64,000 nucleotides of DNA from an uncultured Oxalobacteraceae bacterium (GCA_903893945.1 CAITOF010000011.1:1-64000), one strand, 5' to 3'. Shown: positions 19,343 to 29,748, counted from the first letter of the stretch. Notes: generated by a model from the sequence alone, not told the origin. Translations and numbers: made by a program.

Positions 19343-19412
19343 CGCGCTATGATACTCTTGTAACTAATTTTATTACATCAGAAATGGTGTCCACTTAGCC
19401 CATTTGTTAATT

Positions 19413-19910
19413 ATGTCAGACAACCAAGAGAAATCCGAATTAAGGAATCTGAACCATTTTGATGCAGGTGGTCAGGCCCATATGGTGGACGTGGGTGGCA
19501 AGGCCGCCACAGACCGCATGGCGCGTGCCAGTGGTCTGATCACGATGAAGGCCGCCACGCTGGCGTTAATCGCGAGTGGCACGGCCAGAAAAGGTGATGT
19601 ACTCGGCGTTGCCAGGGTCGCGGCGATCATGGCGGCAAAGCGGACCAGTGACCTGATTCCTCTGTGTCATCCACTGGCGCTGACCCGGGTCACCGTTGAC
19701 TTCGTGCTACAGGAAAACAGCGTTCTGTGTACGTCCCAGGTTGAAACCGTGGGGCAGACCGGTGTCGAAATGGAAGCATTGATGGCCGTTCAGACAGGTT
19801 TGCTGACCATCTATGATATGTGTAAAGCGGTCGATCGGGGTATGGTGATGGGCGGGATTAAAGTGGTCGAAAAAAAAGGCGGCAAATCCGGGCACTGGGT
19901 CGCGGATTAG
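19413..19910 (+). CDS. moaC: cyclic pyranopterin monophosphate synthase
   Basis: Second step of molybdenum cofactor biosynthesis, converting 3',8-cyclo-GTP to cyclic pyranopterin monophosphate. Starting at ATG 19413 gives 165 aa. Typical stretches: [23 protein letters not shown], the [16 protein letters not shown] active-site loop, [26 protein letters not shown] and [13 protein letters not shown]. No other moa or moe gene is adjacent. An upstream TTG in frame is less likely as start. Confidence 0.95.
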   Translation: MSDNQEKSELRNLNHFDAGGQAHMVDVGGKAATDRMARASGLITMKAATLALIASGTARKGDVLGVARVAAIMAAKRTSDLIPLCHPLALTRVTVDFVLQENSVLCTSQVETVGQTGVEMEALMAVQTGLLTIYDMCKAVDRGMVMGGIKVVEKKGGKSGHWVAD

Positions 19911-19964
19911 CGATTTTTCGGCGAAATGCAGGTAAAATCAGATTAACTTCAATGAGGTCTGCAT

Positions 19965-20000
19965 ATGGCAACCGAAATGGCAACCGAAATGGCAACATTG
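19965..20000 (+). repeat. 12-base tandem repeat at the msrA start codon
   Basis: ATGGCAACCGAA is present twice in full (19965-19976, 19977-19988) and a third time in part (19989-20000), so the gene begins with three in-frame ATG codons. The repeat number could change by slippage without changing frame. Confidence 0.85.
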
Positions 20001-20498
20001 GGCGGCGGATGTTTCTGGTGTACGGAAGCCGTTTACCAGGAACTGAAAGGCGTCGTGCAGATAACCTCTGGCTACGCAGGCGGTACGGTGGTTAATCCAT
20101 CGTACGAGCAGATTTGCACAGGCACGACGGGCCACGCCGAAGTTGTTCAGCTTACGTTTGATACTGATCAGGTCAGTTACAGAAAAATTCTGGAAGTCTT
20201 CTTTACGATCCACGATCCGACAACGCTGAATCGTCAGGGCAACGATACAGGAACACAATATCGTTCAGTCGTTTTTTACCACTCGGCACAGCAGCAGGAT
20301 ACGGCCAGACAGGTGATGGCTGAGATGGCCAGCGTCTGGGATGCGCCGCTGGTGACTGAATTAAGTCCGGTGCCGACGTTTTACCGCGCTGAGGATTATC
20401 ACCAGAATTATTATCGCCAGCATCCTGAGCAGGGATACTGCGCCTTTGTCGTTGCCACCAAAGTTGCCAAATTCCGTAAAATGTTTATTTCTCAGTAA
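19965..20498 (+). CDS. msrA: peptide methionine sulfoxide reductase A
   Basis: Reduces methionine-S-sulfoxide in proteins. The catalytic motif GGGCFWCTEAVYQ is at residues 13-25, followed by the family segments TSGYAGG, PSYEQICTGTTGHAEVV, FFTIHDPTTLNRQGNDTGTQYRS and EDYHQNYY. Length of 177 aa is normal. GAGGT precedes the first ATG; because of a 12-base tandem repeat, ATGs at 19977 and 19989 are also possible starts. Its 3' end overlaps the convergent small lipoprotein gene by 14 bases. Confidence 0.95.
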   Translation: MATEMATEMATLGGGCFWCTEAVYQELKGVVQITSGYAGGTVVNPSYEQICTGTTGHAEVVQLTFDTDQVSYRKILEVFFTIHDPTTLNRQGNDTGTQYRSVVFYHSAQQQDTARQVMAEMASVWDAPLVTELSPVPTFYRAEDYHQNYYRQHPEQGYCAFVVATKVAKFRKMFISQ

Positions 20499-20748
20499 CG
20501 GACGACCGGGCGGCCGCGACCTCTTTGAATTCGGTGCAGTTGCCATTGCTGCAGGTTGAAACGAATAATTTATGATCGCGTTCAATGGTACGCGTTGTTA
20601 TATTCTGGTTGGTATCGATCAGGGTGCAGATGCGGCTTCCGTCGACCTTGTTCTCCATGCAGGAGTTCGACAGTCCGGTGATGATCGAACAGCCACTTAA
20701 CCATGGCGCGGTGACGGCGAAAACGACAGCAAAAAGGGCGTATTTCAT
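20485..20748 (-). CDS. small lipoprotein, unknown
   Basis: 87-aa product with an N-terminal signal and lipobox (WLSGC, Cys20). The mature part is short, polar and has four more Cys (SNSC, ICTL, STCSNGNC), possibly forming disulfides in the periplasm. No family is recognised. An AAGGAGAACTTTC-type ribosome site precedes the start on the minus strand. The gene ends inside the 3' end of msrA, converging on it. Confidence 0.72.
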   Translation of the reverse strand: MKYALFAVVFAVTAPWLSGCSIITGLSNSCMENKVDGSRICTLIDTNQNITTRTIERDHKLFVSTCSNGNCTEFKEVAAARSSVTEK

Positions 20749-20840
20749 TGAAAGTTCTCCTTTAGTGTTGACTGCTGGTCCGGCATTCCCGATTGATTCC
20801 GCAATGAGGGGCTACAGGCTTGCGCTACGCCTGCCTGTCA

Positions 20841-22655
20841 TCAGATCGATGATACCAGCTCCACGATCTGTTCACCATAAGTTGCCAGTTTTTTCTCACC
20901 GACACCACTCACGCCGCGCAGATCGGACAGGGAATTGGGGTACGCCTTGGCGATATCGCGCAGGGTGCTGTCATGAAAAATGACATAGGCGGGCACATTA
21001 TGCAATCGGGCGGTTTCCATGCGCCAGTGTCGCAACTTTTCAAACAGGCGCTGGCCCTGTGCTGACAGGTCCGTTTCAATGTAGCCTTTGCTGACCCGTT
21101 TTTGCTTGGCAGGTTTTTGCGGCTTTTCGTAACGGCGCATCTGTACCGATAATTCGCCTTTCAATACCGCCCGTGAAATTTCAGTCAGTTTTAATGAATT
21201 ATAGGACTCGTAATCGACGCTGACATAGCCCTGGGCAATTGCCTGGCGCAAAATCGCGCGCCATTCGGCTTCGCTGCGTGCCGCGCCGATACCGTAAGTG
21301 GAGAGTTGATCATGGCGCCACTGCAGTATGCGTTCGCTTTCCATGCCCCGCAAAATATCGATGACATGCCCTGCGGCAAACCGCTGGTCAACACGGTAAA
21401 TGGCCGACAGCAGCTGCTGGGTAACCACGCTGGCATCAAATGCACTCGGCGGATTCAGGCACACGTCACAATTGCCGCAATTTCTTATGCCTGTTTCGGT
21501 CTGGCCGAAGTAGCTCAGCAGATGTTGACGCCGGCAATGGATGGTTTCGCACAATGCCAGCATGGCATCGAGTTTTCCGCTCTGTAATCGCTTGTAGTTT
21601 TCGTCGGCCTCGGATTCATCGATCATGCGGCGTTGCTGTACCACGTCCTGCAATCCATAGGACATCCAGGCATTGGCCGGTGCGCCGTCGCGACCTGCAC
21701 GGCCGGTTTCCTGGTAATAGCCTTCAATACTTTTGGGCAGATCAAGATGTGCGACGAACCGTACATCGGGCTTGTCGATGCCCATACCGAACGCGATGGT
21801 GGCTACCATGACGATGCTGTCCTCGCGCAAGAACCGCGCCTGATTCTGGGTTCGTATCCGGGTGTCGAGGCCGGCGTGATAGGGTAGGGCACTGATGCCG
21901 TGTTCATTCAGGAATTGGGCGGTCTCCTCCACTTTTTTACGTGACAGACAATAGACTATACCCGAATCCTGCAAATGTTCTGCCTGCAAAAAATCCAGCA
22001 GCTGCTGGCGACCGTTCGCCTTTTCGACGATGCGATAGCGGATGTTGGGACGGTCAAACGACGAGACAAACTGCATGGCGTTTTCCAGCTGTAACCGGGT
22101 AATGATTTCAGCGCGCGTGGCCTGGTCTGCCGTCGCTGTCAGGGCAATACGCGGTATGTGCGGGAAACGTTCGTGCAAGACGGACAGTTTGATGTACTCG
22201 GGCCGGAAGTCGTGACCCCACTGCGATACGCAGTGCGCTTCATCAATGGCAAATAATGATATCGGGCATGCATCGAGCAGTTCCAGACAGCGCTGGGTGA
22301 GCAGACGCTCTGGTGCGACGTAAACCAGGTCCAGTTCGCCCTGGCGCATTTTCTGTTCAATCACCAGAGCTTCCTGAAACGTCTGGGTTGAATTGATGAA
22401 TGCGGCTTTGACACCGACTTCGGCAAGCGCGTCGACCTGATCCTGCATGAGGGCAATCAGAGGTGATACCACCACACCCACACCCTGGCGCAACATTGCC
22501 GGGAGCTGGTAGCATAACGATTTTCCACCCCCGGTTGGCATCAGAACCAGAGCATCACCACCGTTGACAACATGGTCAATTATTTCTGCCTGAGAACCAC
22601 GAAAGGCCGGATAGCCGAAGACGCTCTGAAGTAAGGCGAGTGCTGCTTGGTTCAT
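20841..22655 (-). CDS. recQ: ATP-dependent DNA helicase RecQ
   Basis: 3'-5' helicase of recombination and replication-fork repair. Helicase motifs are complete: [14 protein letters not shown] (Walker A), [17 protein letters not shown] (motif II with aromatic-rich loop), TATADQATR and [12 protein letters not shown] (motif VI). A zinc-binding region with [11 protein letters not shown] and CGNCDVC is followed by the RQC winged helix and a C-terminal HRDC domain from about residue 525 ([24 protein letters not shown]). Length 604 aa is normal. No adjacent partner gene. Confidence 0.97.
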   Translation of the reverse strand: MNQAALALLQSVFGYPAFRGSQAEIIDHVVNGGDALVLMPTGGGKSLCYQLPAMLRQGVGVVVSPLIALMQDQVDALAEVGVKAAFINSTQTFQEALVIEQKMRQGELDLVYVAPERLLTQRCLELLDACPISLFAIDEAHCVSQWGHDFRPEYIKLSVLHERFPHIPRIALTATADQATRAEIITRLQLENAMQFVSSFDRPNIRYRIVEKANGRQQLLDFLQAEHLQDSGIVYCLSRKKVEETAQFLNEHGISALPYHAGLDTRIRTQNQARFLREDSIVMVATIAFGMGIDKPDVRFVAHLDLPKSIEGYYQETGRAGRDGAPANAWMSYGLQDVVQQRRMIDESEADENYKRLQSGKLDAMLALCETIHCRRQHLLSYFGQTETGIRNCGNCDVCLNPPSAFDASVVTQQLLSAIYRVDQRFAAGHVIDILRGMESERILQWRHDQLSTYGIGAARSEAEWRAILRQAIAQGYVSVDYESYNSLKLTEISRAVLKGELSVQMRRYEKPQKPAKQKRVSKGYIETDLSAQGQRLFEKLRHWRMETARLHNVPAYVIFHDSTLRDIAKAYPNSLSDLRGVSGVGEKKLATYGEQIVELVSSI

Positions 22656-22759
22656 TCCTGCGAATCCAGTTCCGGTGTGGGCAGGCGGGTTGAGGCACCT
22701 GCAATTGAAATTATCTAGCTAGTATACAATATCCCCTGTTAATCAGGCTGAGGAGTGCA

Positions 22760-23458
22760 ATGAATAGTTCAAAATTGGCAAAAACAGGCCACGGTTTATC
22801 TCCAGAGCAGTTGTTTCAGAATAATCGCGAATGGGCCGCCGACATTAAAGCGCAGGACGAGCATTTTTTTGCCAAACTGGCCGCGCAACAGACGCCGGAA
22901 TATATGTGGATCGGGTGTTCAGACAGTCGGGTGCCGGCCAACGAATTATTGGGACTGCTGCCGGGTGAATTATTCGTGCACCGTAATGTCGCCAATGTGG
23001 TGGTCCATACAGACCTGAATTGTTTGTCGGTATTGCAATTTGCGGTGGATGTGCTCAAGGTAAAACATGTCATCATCTGTGGTCACTATGGTTGTTCTGG
23101 CGTGGACGCTGCCCTGAAACGGCGTCGCATTGGTCTGGCCGACAACTGGTTGCGCCACGTACAGGATGTACAGCAAAAACATGAGCGCTATCTGGGTGAA
23201 GCACTGGCTGATCATGTCAGGCAGAATCGTCTGGTTGAGCTGAATGTGATTGAACAGGTGGTTAACATCTGTCAGACCACGATAGTGAATGATGCGTGGG
23301 ACCGGCAGCAGGACCTGACCATTCATGGCTGGGTTTACGGCCTGCAGGATGGTTTGCTAAGTGATCTGGGTATGAGTATCAGCAGCCCGGAGATGTTGTC
23401 CACCAAGCTGGCGCAAAGTCTGTTGACCTATGAAAAACCCGGCAGAAACGCGACCTGA
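22760..23458 (+). CDS. can: beta-class carbonic anhydrase
   Basis: Interconverts CO2 and bicarbonate. Zinc ligands are visible: Cys53 in GCSDSRVPA with the Asp55-Arg57 dyad, His109 and Cys112 in GHYGCSGV. Length of 232 aa and the C-terminal TIHGWVYGLQDGLL fit the E. coli Can type. A strong GAGGAG precedes the start. The gene converges on panB, whose stop is only a few bases away. Confidence 0.96.
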   Translation: MNSSKLAKTGHGLSPEQLFQNNREWAADIKAQDEHFFAKLAAQQTPEYMWIGCSDSRVPANELLGLLPGELFVHRNVANVVVHTDLNCLSVLQFAVDVLKVKHVIICGHYGCSGVDAALKRRRIGLADNWLRHVQDVQQKHERYLGEALADHVRQNRLVELNVIEQVVNICQTTIVNDAWDRQQDLTIHGWVYGLQDGLLSDLGMSISSPEMLSTKLAQSLLTYEKPGRNAT

Positions 23459-23463
23459 GCAAT

Positions 23464-24282
23464 TCAAAAGCAGTGTTCTGCGGCGGGAAACTGTTGCGCT
23501 TTAACCGCAGCAACATAAGCGTTGATGGCGTCATCAATACTGGTGTGGCCATCCATAAAATTCTTCACAAAACGTGCTTTTTTCCCCGGGAAGACACCCA
23601 GTAAGTCATGCATGACCAGCACCTGTCCGGAACAGTCGGGGCCGGCGCCGATACCTATCGTGGGGATGGCCAAAATATCGGTTACCTGTTTGGCCAGGTC
23701 GCGTGGAATCGCTTCCAGAACCAGAAGGCTGGCTCCTGCACCCTGCACGATCAGCGCATCTTCTTTTAATTTATCGGCGGCTTTTTCGGTTTTACCCTGT
23801 ACTTTATAGCCACCCATCTGATGCACGGACTGCGGCGTTAAACCCAAATGCGCACAGACCGGAACCGACCGCTCGGTCAAAAACTGTATTGTCGGAGCCA
23901 GCCAGCTGCCGCCTTCCAGTTTCACCATTTCGGCGCCGGCCTGTATCAGCCGCACGGCGTTTTCCATGGCCGATTCGGGTGTCGAATAACTGCCGAACGG
24001 CATGTCGGCAACGACCAGACTGTGTTGATTGCCCCGCGCAACGCTTGCGGTGTGATACACCATTGCTTCGATGCTGACCGGCAGGGTCGAGGTATGGCCC
24101 TGGCATACCATACCCAGTGAATCACCGATCAATAAAACATCGACCCCGCAACGATCCATTAAAGCGGCAAAACTGGCGTCATAGCAGGTCAGCATGACGA
24201 TCTTGTCGCCAGCCGTCCTTTGTTCATGCAAGCGCGGAATGGTGACTTTTGAACGGTGCGAGTCTTCCAGATAGGTAGCCAT
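23464..24282 (-). CDS. panB: 3-methyl-2-oxobutanoate hydroxymethyltransferase
   Basis: First committed step of pantothenate synthesis, transferring a hydroxymethyl group from methylene-tetrahydrofolate to ketoisovalerate. Family stretches are intact: [59 protein letters not shown] and [22 protein letters not shown]. 272 aa. The start at 24282 gives [18 protein letters not shown]. panC is not adjacent. In Burkholderiales panB often lies beside folK; here the minor-pilin operon separates them. Confidence 0.96.
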   Translation of the reverse strand: MATYLEDSHRSKVTIPRLHEQRTAGDKIVMLTCYDASFAALMDRCGVDVLLIGDSLGMVCQGHTSTLPVSIEAMVYHTASVARGNQHSLVVADMPFGSYSTPESAMENAVRLIQAGAEMVKLEGGSWLAPTIQFLTERSVPVCAHLGLTPQSVHQMGGYKVQGKTEKAADKLKEDALIVQGAGASLLVLEAIPRDLAKQVTDILAIPTIGIGAGPDCSGQVLVMHDLLGVFPGKKARFVKNFMDGHTSIDDAINAYVAAVKAQQFPAAEHCF

Positions 24283-24398
24283 GATGTTTTTGCTGAGACA
24301 GTGTTCGAGAAAGTGAATTTTAGCTGAGTTTTGCCATTATTGTAGTAAATAACCAAAACGGAAGCAGAAGGGGTTTGGAGGGCAGACCAGCGAAAAGA

Positions 24399-24430
24399 GT
24401 TTATTCCCCGGACTGTGCCGGGGAATAAAC
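24399..24430 (-). terminator. terminator-like hairpin after the minor-pilin operon
   Basis: A perfect 13-base inverted repeat, GTTTATTCCCCGG and CCGGGGAATAAAC, with a six-base loop. On the minus strand it lies 36 bases past the pilE-like stop and is followed by CTCTTTTC, a short T-rich tail. Confidence 0.7.
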
Positions 24431-24465
24431 TAACCGAGGTACCGCAATAACATTGAAAAGGACTA

Positions 24466-24900
24466 TCAGTTACTCCAGCAATATGCCGCCGTGCCGGTGC
24501 CGCTGCTGGTCTGTACCGATGCATTAGTAACGGACAACGTGCCGCAGGCGACGTCGTTCTGGTTTGCATTCGGTGTGGCGGTCAATGTATAGGTCGATGC
24601 GGTTGGTCCGGCCGAAAAGGTTATTGCATAATAGGCCGTGCCATTTCGCGGTGAATTATCAAACGGTAGTGCTGCTGCAGTGACTGCAGTCCCGCTCGGC
24701 ATGGTCAAATAGGAGTTTGTCAGGGAATAATTTCTCTCCATCCATTGTTGCAATTCCATTAAATCGGACTTTGCAACATTGCGATTGGCTTTGATGACGT
24801 ACTGATTGTAACTTGGCACGGCAATCGCCGTTAGAATTGCGACGATTGCCATAGTGATAATCAGCTCGAGCATGGTAAATCCGCGTGAATTTTTATTCAT
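24466..24900 (-). CDS. pilE: type IV minor pilin, PilE-like
   Basis: 144-aa class-III-signal pilin. The start at 24900 (MNKNSRGFTMLELIITMAIV) leaves a short basic leader cut before Phe by the prepilin peptidase, then the hydrophobic helix with Glu5. A C-terminal Cys pair (VACGTLS and AAYCWSN) probably closes the D-region loop. As last gene of the fimT-pilVWXY1-E operon it corresponds to PilE of Pseudomonas, part of the priming complex for pilus assembly with PilY1. A hairpin ends the operon just beyond. Confidence 0.88.
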   Translation of the reverse strand: MNKNSRGFTMLELIITMAIVAILTAIAVPSYNQYVIKANRNVAKSDLMELQQWMERNYSLTNSYLTMPSGTAVTAAALPFDNSPRNGTAYYAITFSAGPTASTYTLTATPNANQNDVACGTLSVTNASVQTSSGTGTAAYCWSN

Positions 24901-24917
24901 AATGATCTCGGTTATTA

Positions 24918-27900
24918 TTAACGAAGTTCGTGCCAGTTGATTCGTGTGCCACCAACAAAGGTTCTGCATTGGCCGAAAGCACCGCCGTTAAACTGACCTG
25001 GGCAGGTACCCGCACCGACACCATTTCCGCCCGCACTGGCGTTGTTCAGCGCCGTTTCGAGGCTGTATAAAGATCCTGGTGGTTGCGCATATTGTGATCC
25101 ATACCGCAAACCGCCAATTTCAACGATCACCTGGTTACTGGCCGAGATAACTGAGCTCATCCATGGTATGCCTAACCCGATTGCTCCAAAACTGGCCGTG
25201 CCGGTGGAAGCGCCGGTGAATGCGTTAAAAACATTAATGTAGCCTGTAGCACCGAGGCATGCCGTAGCAGGTGTAAATGAACTGACTAATGCGGTACCGG
25301 TGTCAACTGGAATGATAGGATTGACGATACTGCGTTCACCGTTGGTTGTCGGTAAATTGAAATACCAACCGAGATTGGCCGGGTACGTGACCGCATTACT
25401 CGATGTGGTTCTGCTGAAGTCGCCGTAGGCATCCGGACTTGTGGTTGATACAATCGTCTGCTGTACCAGATTTGCTAGCGTAATGGGCGTCGATGAAAAT
25501 GTATCGATCAATCCATAGATGGCCTGTTGGGTCGTCGTATTGTAATCCGTACGCTGAATGTATTGGCCTGTACCGAAAACAACCTGCCAGGCACCATTGA
25601 CATTGGGATTGGGTGCAACGGCAGGTGCAGCCGTAATCGGTTGATTAGGTGAACCGGCAAACAGTTTTGTTGTTACCCAGGCGTTGGTCGTACTGTTCCA
25701 TTGAACGCGCCACATATTGCCCTGGAGGTCGCCGGCCCACACGGTATCAATAACCCCATTGAACGCCGTGCTGGCCGGGTAGGGTGTCGCCAGACCGTTG
25801 GCGCCTGTAGAGGATTCAACCGTAACTTTAAACAACGTGTTGCCGGTCCCCGGATCTAAAAAGTACAGCACGGCATGGCCATTGGCGCTCCCAAAACCGT
25901 TACCAACGATAATTGCCCACTGATTGCCGCCACCGGCTTTAGGAACCAGTGCATATTGCAGCGGCTGATTAGAAATCGGACTCGTAGACGGTTGGTTGTA
26001 AGTGTAACCAATGTCACCAGTACCATCCGACACATCTGAAATCTCCCACATAAATATGTTGGAGGCATTGCTCTGCGCGTTTAACGACGTGGAAAAGTTG
26101 GTCGGATTGGTTACGTTCAGTGCATAGAAACCTTTACCGCCCGCTCCATACCCGCCGACCAGTTCGGTGGTCCATGTGCCGTTAATGAGGACGTCGCCTA
26201 CCATGGGGGTGGCATCCACATAAAATTGATGAACGTAAGTCGGCATTGTGAGCGAATTTACCCGCGCAGACGTTGTCGTTGCATCCGCTTGCAAGAAGTA
26301 GTTTGGAACGTACGCAAATACTTCCATCCCGGTGGCAACATCAAATGCATGTAACATGCCATCGTTGGCACCCACATAAATTACGGGTGAGCGCCCTGTA
26401 TTATTGGCAATAAAATTGGCGTAACCGGGGAACAGGCTGCCTGAATAGAGTGCACTTGGCACGCCAACGTAGACCGAACCTGAATCCACAATATCACCCA
26501 GCTTGGTGGTCAAGCGTGTACGGAATACGCCACCCGTCTTAATGATTTCATTGGATGAATCGCCGCGTATATAGTCGACGCGTTCACTTCCGAGGGTATC
26601 GACGGCCTTGGTAGTTGGGTCGATATTAAAGTTCGCCTGTTCGGTCGTAGACAGATTGGACAGCGCAAAGGCAGTTCCCTGCAATGCTGAACCTGTACCC
26701 TTAGAGCTGGTAATGATCTGGCGGGTCAGATTGGTCATGTATGTTACGGCGAAGGTGTTTGTCGATCCTGCATAGGTCATGGTTGCACCGGGTACTAACG
26801 GTTGCGACACCGTTGGGTCCAGCCAGTTTGCGGCATTCCAGTCAGGCGTAAGTGCGCAGATTGAAATATCGGTTGTGAAAGGACAGGCTTTCAAGGAGCC
26901 AATACCGCCGTTGGTTAAACTGTAACCTGCAAAAAAATTTTCTTTGGACGTCGAAATCGATACGCCTGATGTCGAGGGGGCGGCGCCATCACCGGAACTG
27001 GTGGCGTTGACGATCGATTGGAATGCGTGTGTCAGACCGTTTTTCAAAGAAACCGGGTCATCGCCTGCATACCAGTTGTCCGGGATATTGTCGCCGCTGG
27101 CATTCCATGCCCGGATGGTACTGCCAGATACAAAGGTATTTGGGTTGTATTTTGTCGCTGTTGACGTTTGATCGGTCAGTGTTGTATTAAAGCCGCCGTA
27201 TTTGGCCAGAAACCAGAATTGTGTTTTTTGTGTTCCGTCATAATTATGGCCCTCCATAACGTCGACGGCAAACGATGTCACTGTTTGAATATCGCCTGCT
27301 GGCCTGCTGGCCGCCAGGTCGGGGCGGATATCATTGGTATGCGCCCAGTAGCCCATGTCACCCAGATACTGATTTCCTGAGCTGCCGTATTGTGGCGTAT
27401 CCGCCGTATTGGCAGGCGAACTGCCAGGTCCTAGCAGCGTCAGAGGTGCGCTGGTGTAGGGCATCGTTGAGTCAGAAGGGACAGAGCCGCTATTACAGGC
27501 AACTCCCGCCGGGTTTCCTCCACCGCCAATCTGCGTGTCGCAAGCCTGGTTGTTTTTATCGCCAAGCAGGATCATGTAATTCTGTTGACAGGCACTGACC
27601 ACAGGATCGCCAGCGGTACCTGCTGCCGGATTATCCGTATTCCCCATGCCGCTAAATGGAATTGCCGGAAAGCCGTCAAAGCGCTGCGCGTAGCTTGACG
27701 TCGCATAATTCATGGCTTGTGAATCGTTGGGCAGTCCGCGCAGGTACCTCAGCGCATCGTAATAGAGCTCTGCCATCGGGTCGCCATATTTGTAGGATTT
27801 ACCTGTCGTGTTTGTCAGTGTTGAATTTGATGGGTAGCCAAACTTGTTCAGATAATTCATGACACCGCTGTTCGATATCGTCGTTCCGGATAACGTGGTA

Positions 27901-29006
27901 CTGGCAGTCGCGTCGGCCGGGTTGGGATTGACAGCATACGTGCCGTCCGTTGCGCTGTATTCGGCATAAGCATTAACTGTCGTTGCGCTCAGTGCAGTGG
28001 GTATGTAGGGACCTACCGATTTCATGCGGGCACGTAGAACACCACCCTGCTGTAATTCGGAACCACTGTAGTCTGACAGATAACCAAACGCGGCAAAACG
28101 CATATTCTGGTTATATTTCTGCATCAAACCTTCCGGCTTGTAGTTTGAACCGTATTGGGTACAGTTGGTTTCCACACCACCAGTCGCTGAAGGATTGCAG
28201 ACCTGTACGCGAATGTGGTAACACATTTGGGCAGAGTTATTTAGCGTTGTCGACAACGCGTTGCAGTCGTCCATTGCCCATTGGGCTGTCGTCGCGGCGG
28301 AAATGTTTAACGATGGCGAAGAGGCTGACGTCGCGCTGACGATCATTTTGTCGCCCAGACCCGAAATTTTGTATATATAGGTGGTTGTGCTCGCGGTTGA
28401 TTGCGCAGTCCCGGCAGGTACGCCCAGATTACCGGCATCGGTCGTTGATGCCGTGCGCAATGGCGCATTGATGTCGCCACTGTTGACAGTGGTTTCAGTA
28501 ATGTTGCCTGGATTGGTATCCATGAACGAGCGCTGCAGGATCGTGTTTGATGCCGTGTCAACCAGTCGCGCGCCACCTGTTAGCGTTTGACGGAACTCAT
28601 CCAGTACTGACATGGATGCCCAATTCAGGAAATTACCTTTCGGGGTCGTGGTCGTGCATGTAGCCGGTTTAAAATAGGTGTTCGTGCTGGTTATCGGGGT
28701 GGCGGTCACATACTGATAGCAGGCGGCTGGATTGAAGTAACCGTAATATGTGTTGGCAGGATTATAGACCCGGGTGTCCGGGTTATTATTGGTGCCAATT
28801 GTTCCGTACGCAGATGTGTCTGCCGTTGGAAATTCAGCCGAAAGTGTCAGGACCAGATTGGATAAGGCGCGATCAATATTGGCCAGCGGGACATTGGACG
28901 GAGTGATGGTGGTGGCAGCCATGGCAACACTGACCGTGGACCAGAAGGTCGTTGCAACCATTGCCTTATTCGTCATTATCCGGTGAATGTGGTTAAGTAG
29001 TTTCAT
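24918..29006 (-). CDS. pilY1: type IV pilus tip adhesin/assembly protein PilY1
   Basis: 1362-aa secreted protein with a signal peptide (after AMAA, residue about 31). The N-terminal two thirds is variable, Thr/Ser/Asn-rich, and has scattered Cys; the C-terminal third is the PilC/PilY1 beta-propeller, with SPVIYVGANDGMLHAFDVATGMEVFAYVPN near residue 875, a GGYGAGGKGFYALNVTNP blade and VWAGDLQGNMWRVQW near 1088. PilY1 sits at the pilus tip with minor pilins and affects adhesion and retraction. The calcium loop found before AGDLxGN in Pseudomonas is not conserved here. The gene follows pilX by 46 bases and precedes pilE. Confidence 0.92.
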   Translation of the reverse strand: MKLLNHIHRIMTNKAMVATTFWSTVSVAMAATTITPSNVPLANIDRALSNLVLTLSAEFPTADTSAYGTIGTNNNPDTRVYNPANTYYGYFNPAACYQYVTATPITSTNTYFKPATCTTTTPKGNFLNWASMSVLDEFRQTLTGGARLVDTASNTILQRSFMDTNPGNITETTVNSGDINAPLRTASTTDAGNLGVPAGTAQSTASTTTYIYKISGLGDKMIVSATSASSPSLNISAATTAQWAMDDCNALSTTLNNSAQMCYHIRVQVCNPSATGGVETNCTQYGSNYKPEGLMQKYNQNMRFAAFGYLSDYSGSELQQGGVLRARMKSVGPYIPTALSATTVNAYAEYSATDGTYAVNPNPADATASTTLSGTTISNSGVMNYLNKFGYPSNSTLTNTTGKSYKYGDPMAELYYDALRYLRGLPNDSQAMNYATSSYAQRFDGFPAIPFSGMGNTDNPAAGTAGDPVVSACQQNYMILLGDKNNQACDTQIGGGGNPAGVACNSGSVPSDSTMPYTSAPLTLLGPGSSPANTADTPQYGSSGNQYLGDMGYWAHTNDIRPDLAASRPAGDIQTVTSFAVDVMEGHNYDGTQKTQFWFLAKYGGFNTTLTDQTSTATKYNPNTFVSGSTIRAWNASGDNIPDNWYAGDDPVSLKNGLTHAFQSIVNATSSGDGAAPSTSGVSISTSKENFFAGYSLTNGGIGSLKACPFTTDISICALTPDWNAANWLDPTVSQPLVPGATMTYAGSTNTFAVTYMTNLTRQIITSSKGTGSALQGTAFALSNLSTTEQANFNIDPTTKAVDTLGSERVDYIRGDSSNEIIKTGGVFRTRLTTKLGDIVDSGSVYVGVPSALYSGSLFPGYANFIANNTGRSPVIYVGANDGMLHAFDVATGMEVFAYVPNYFLQADATTTSARVNSLTMPTYVHQFYVDATPMVGDVLINGTWTTELVGGYGAGGKGFYALNVTNPTNFSTSLNAQSNASNIFMWEISDVSDGTGDIGYTYNQPSTSPISNQPLQYALVPKAGGGNQWAIIVGNGFGSANGHAVLYFLDPGTGNTLFKVTVESSTGANGLATPYPASTAFNGVIDTVWAGDLQGNMWRVQWNSTTNAWVTTKLFAGSPNQPITAAPAVAPNPNVNGAWQVVFGTGQYIQRTDYNTTTQQAIYGLIDTFSSTPITLANLVQQTIVSTTSPDAYGDFSRTTSSNAVTYPANLGWYFNLPTTNGERSIVNPIIPVDTGTALVSSFTPATACLGATGYINVFNAFTGASTGTASFGAIGLGIPWMSSVISASNQVIVEIGGLRYGSQYAQPPGSLYSLETALNNASAGGNGVGAGTCPGQFNGGAFGQCRTFVGGTRINWHELR

Positions 29007-29052
29007 TTTTTTCTCGATTACTTTAAGTGATGACCTGAATGGATTGGTTTAG

Positions 29053-29748
29053 TTAAGGAGAAGACATACTTTGCAAGACAACTATCGTATTCGGGTTTTG
29101 TCCAACTGCACGAGCCGTTATCCGAAAAACGACATGTGAGGTTGCCTGACCATAAGAGTCGTTCAGGCATGAATTAATCGCTCGAAACATTTCGATAATA
29201 TAGCGCGGCTGGGCATAGACATTCGGTATGGCGCTCGCGCCGGTGTAAGTGCCATACTGAACGGTAGGGAAGGTGCCGGTGTATCCGGGCTGATTCCCCC
29301 AGTTGGCTGCCGAGTCGTCCCAGACCGGGACGGTGGCTGTCGATGGCGTATTGCAATCGTTATAGCATTGGCCTCCGGTGCAGGCTGCTGTCCAGTAAGG
29401 AATCAGTGACGGTCCCCAGGTCCAGTAACCGGCCGCATCGGCTGCCGAAATGGATGAACGATAACCTGTCGGCCGACAACCGGTCGAACCCGCAGGGCAG
29501 AACGCGCCACTGGCTGTTCTTGCCGCTAAATCTCGTTCCGCATCACGTAGCGCCATTTGTGCCGCCTGTAAGGCAACATTGCGGTCGCTCTGATTATTAG
29601 CCATGCGCTCCTGGAGTGTGCTGTTGCTGATTGCAGCCAATCCCAAAAATGCCAACAGCAGCATAAAGACCAGCGACACGAGCAGCGAGGCACCGCGCTG
29701 ATGGATGGGGTTATATCGTGCCACAGGCGTTGGAGTATCGATTTTCAT
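29053..29748 (-). CDS. pilX: type IV minor pilin PilX
   Basis: 231-aa minor pilin. After a basic leader comes HQRGASLLVSLVFMLLLAFLGLAA, the PilX form of the prepilin helix (GASLL rather than GFTLIE), then NSTLQERMANNQSDRNVALQAAQMALRDAE, the typical amphipathic region. Cys residues in the C-terminal half (CPAGSTGC, CTGGQCYNDC) may form disulfides. The start overlaps the pilW stop by four bases (ATGA), indicating coupled translation. Confidence 0.9.
   Translation of the reverse strand: MKIDTPTPVARYNPIHQRGASLLVSLVFMLLLAFLGLAAISNSTLQERMANNQSDRNVALQAAQMALRDAERDLAARTASGAFCPAGSTGCRPTGYRSSISAADAAGYWTWGPSLIPYWTAACTGGQCYNDCNTPSTATVPVWDDSAANWGNQPGYTGTFPTVQYGTYTGASAIPNVYAQPRYIIEMFRAINSCLNDSYGQATSHVVFRITARAVGQNPNTIVVLQSMSSP

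Noticed and set aside
24399-24430. Perfect inverted repeat as an attachment or recombination site
   Set aside because: Its place just after the last pil gene and T-rich flank fit a terminator; no integrase or repeat copy is nearby.
26944-28986. Several plus-strand open frames inside pilY1
   Set aside because: They arise from the biased codon use of the long pilY1 gene; no ribosome sites and no family features.
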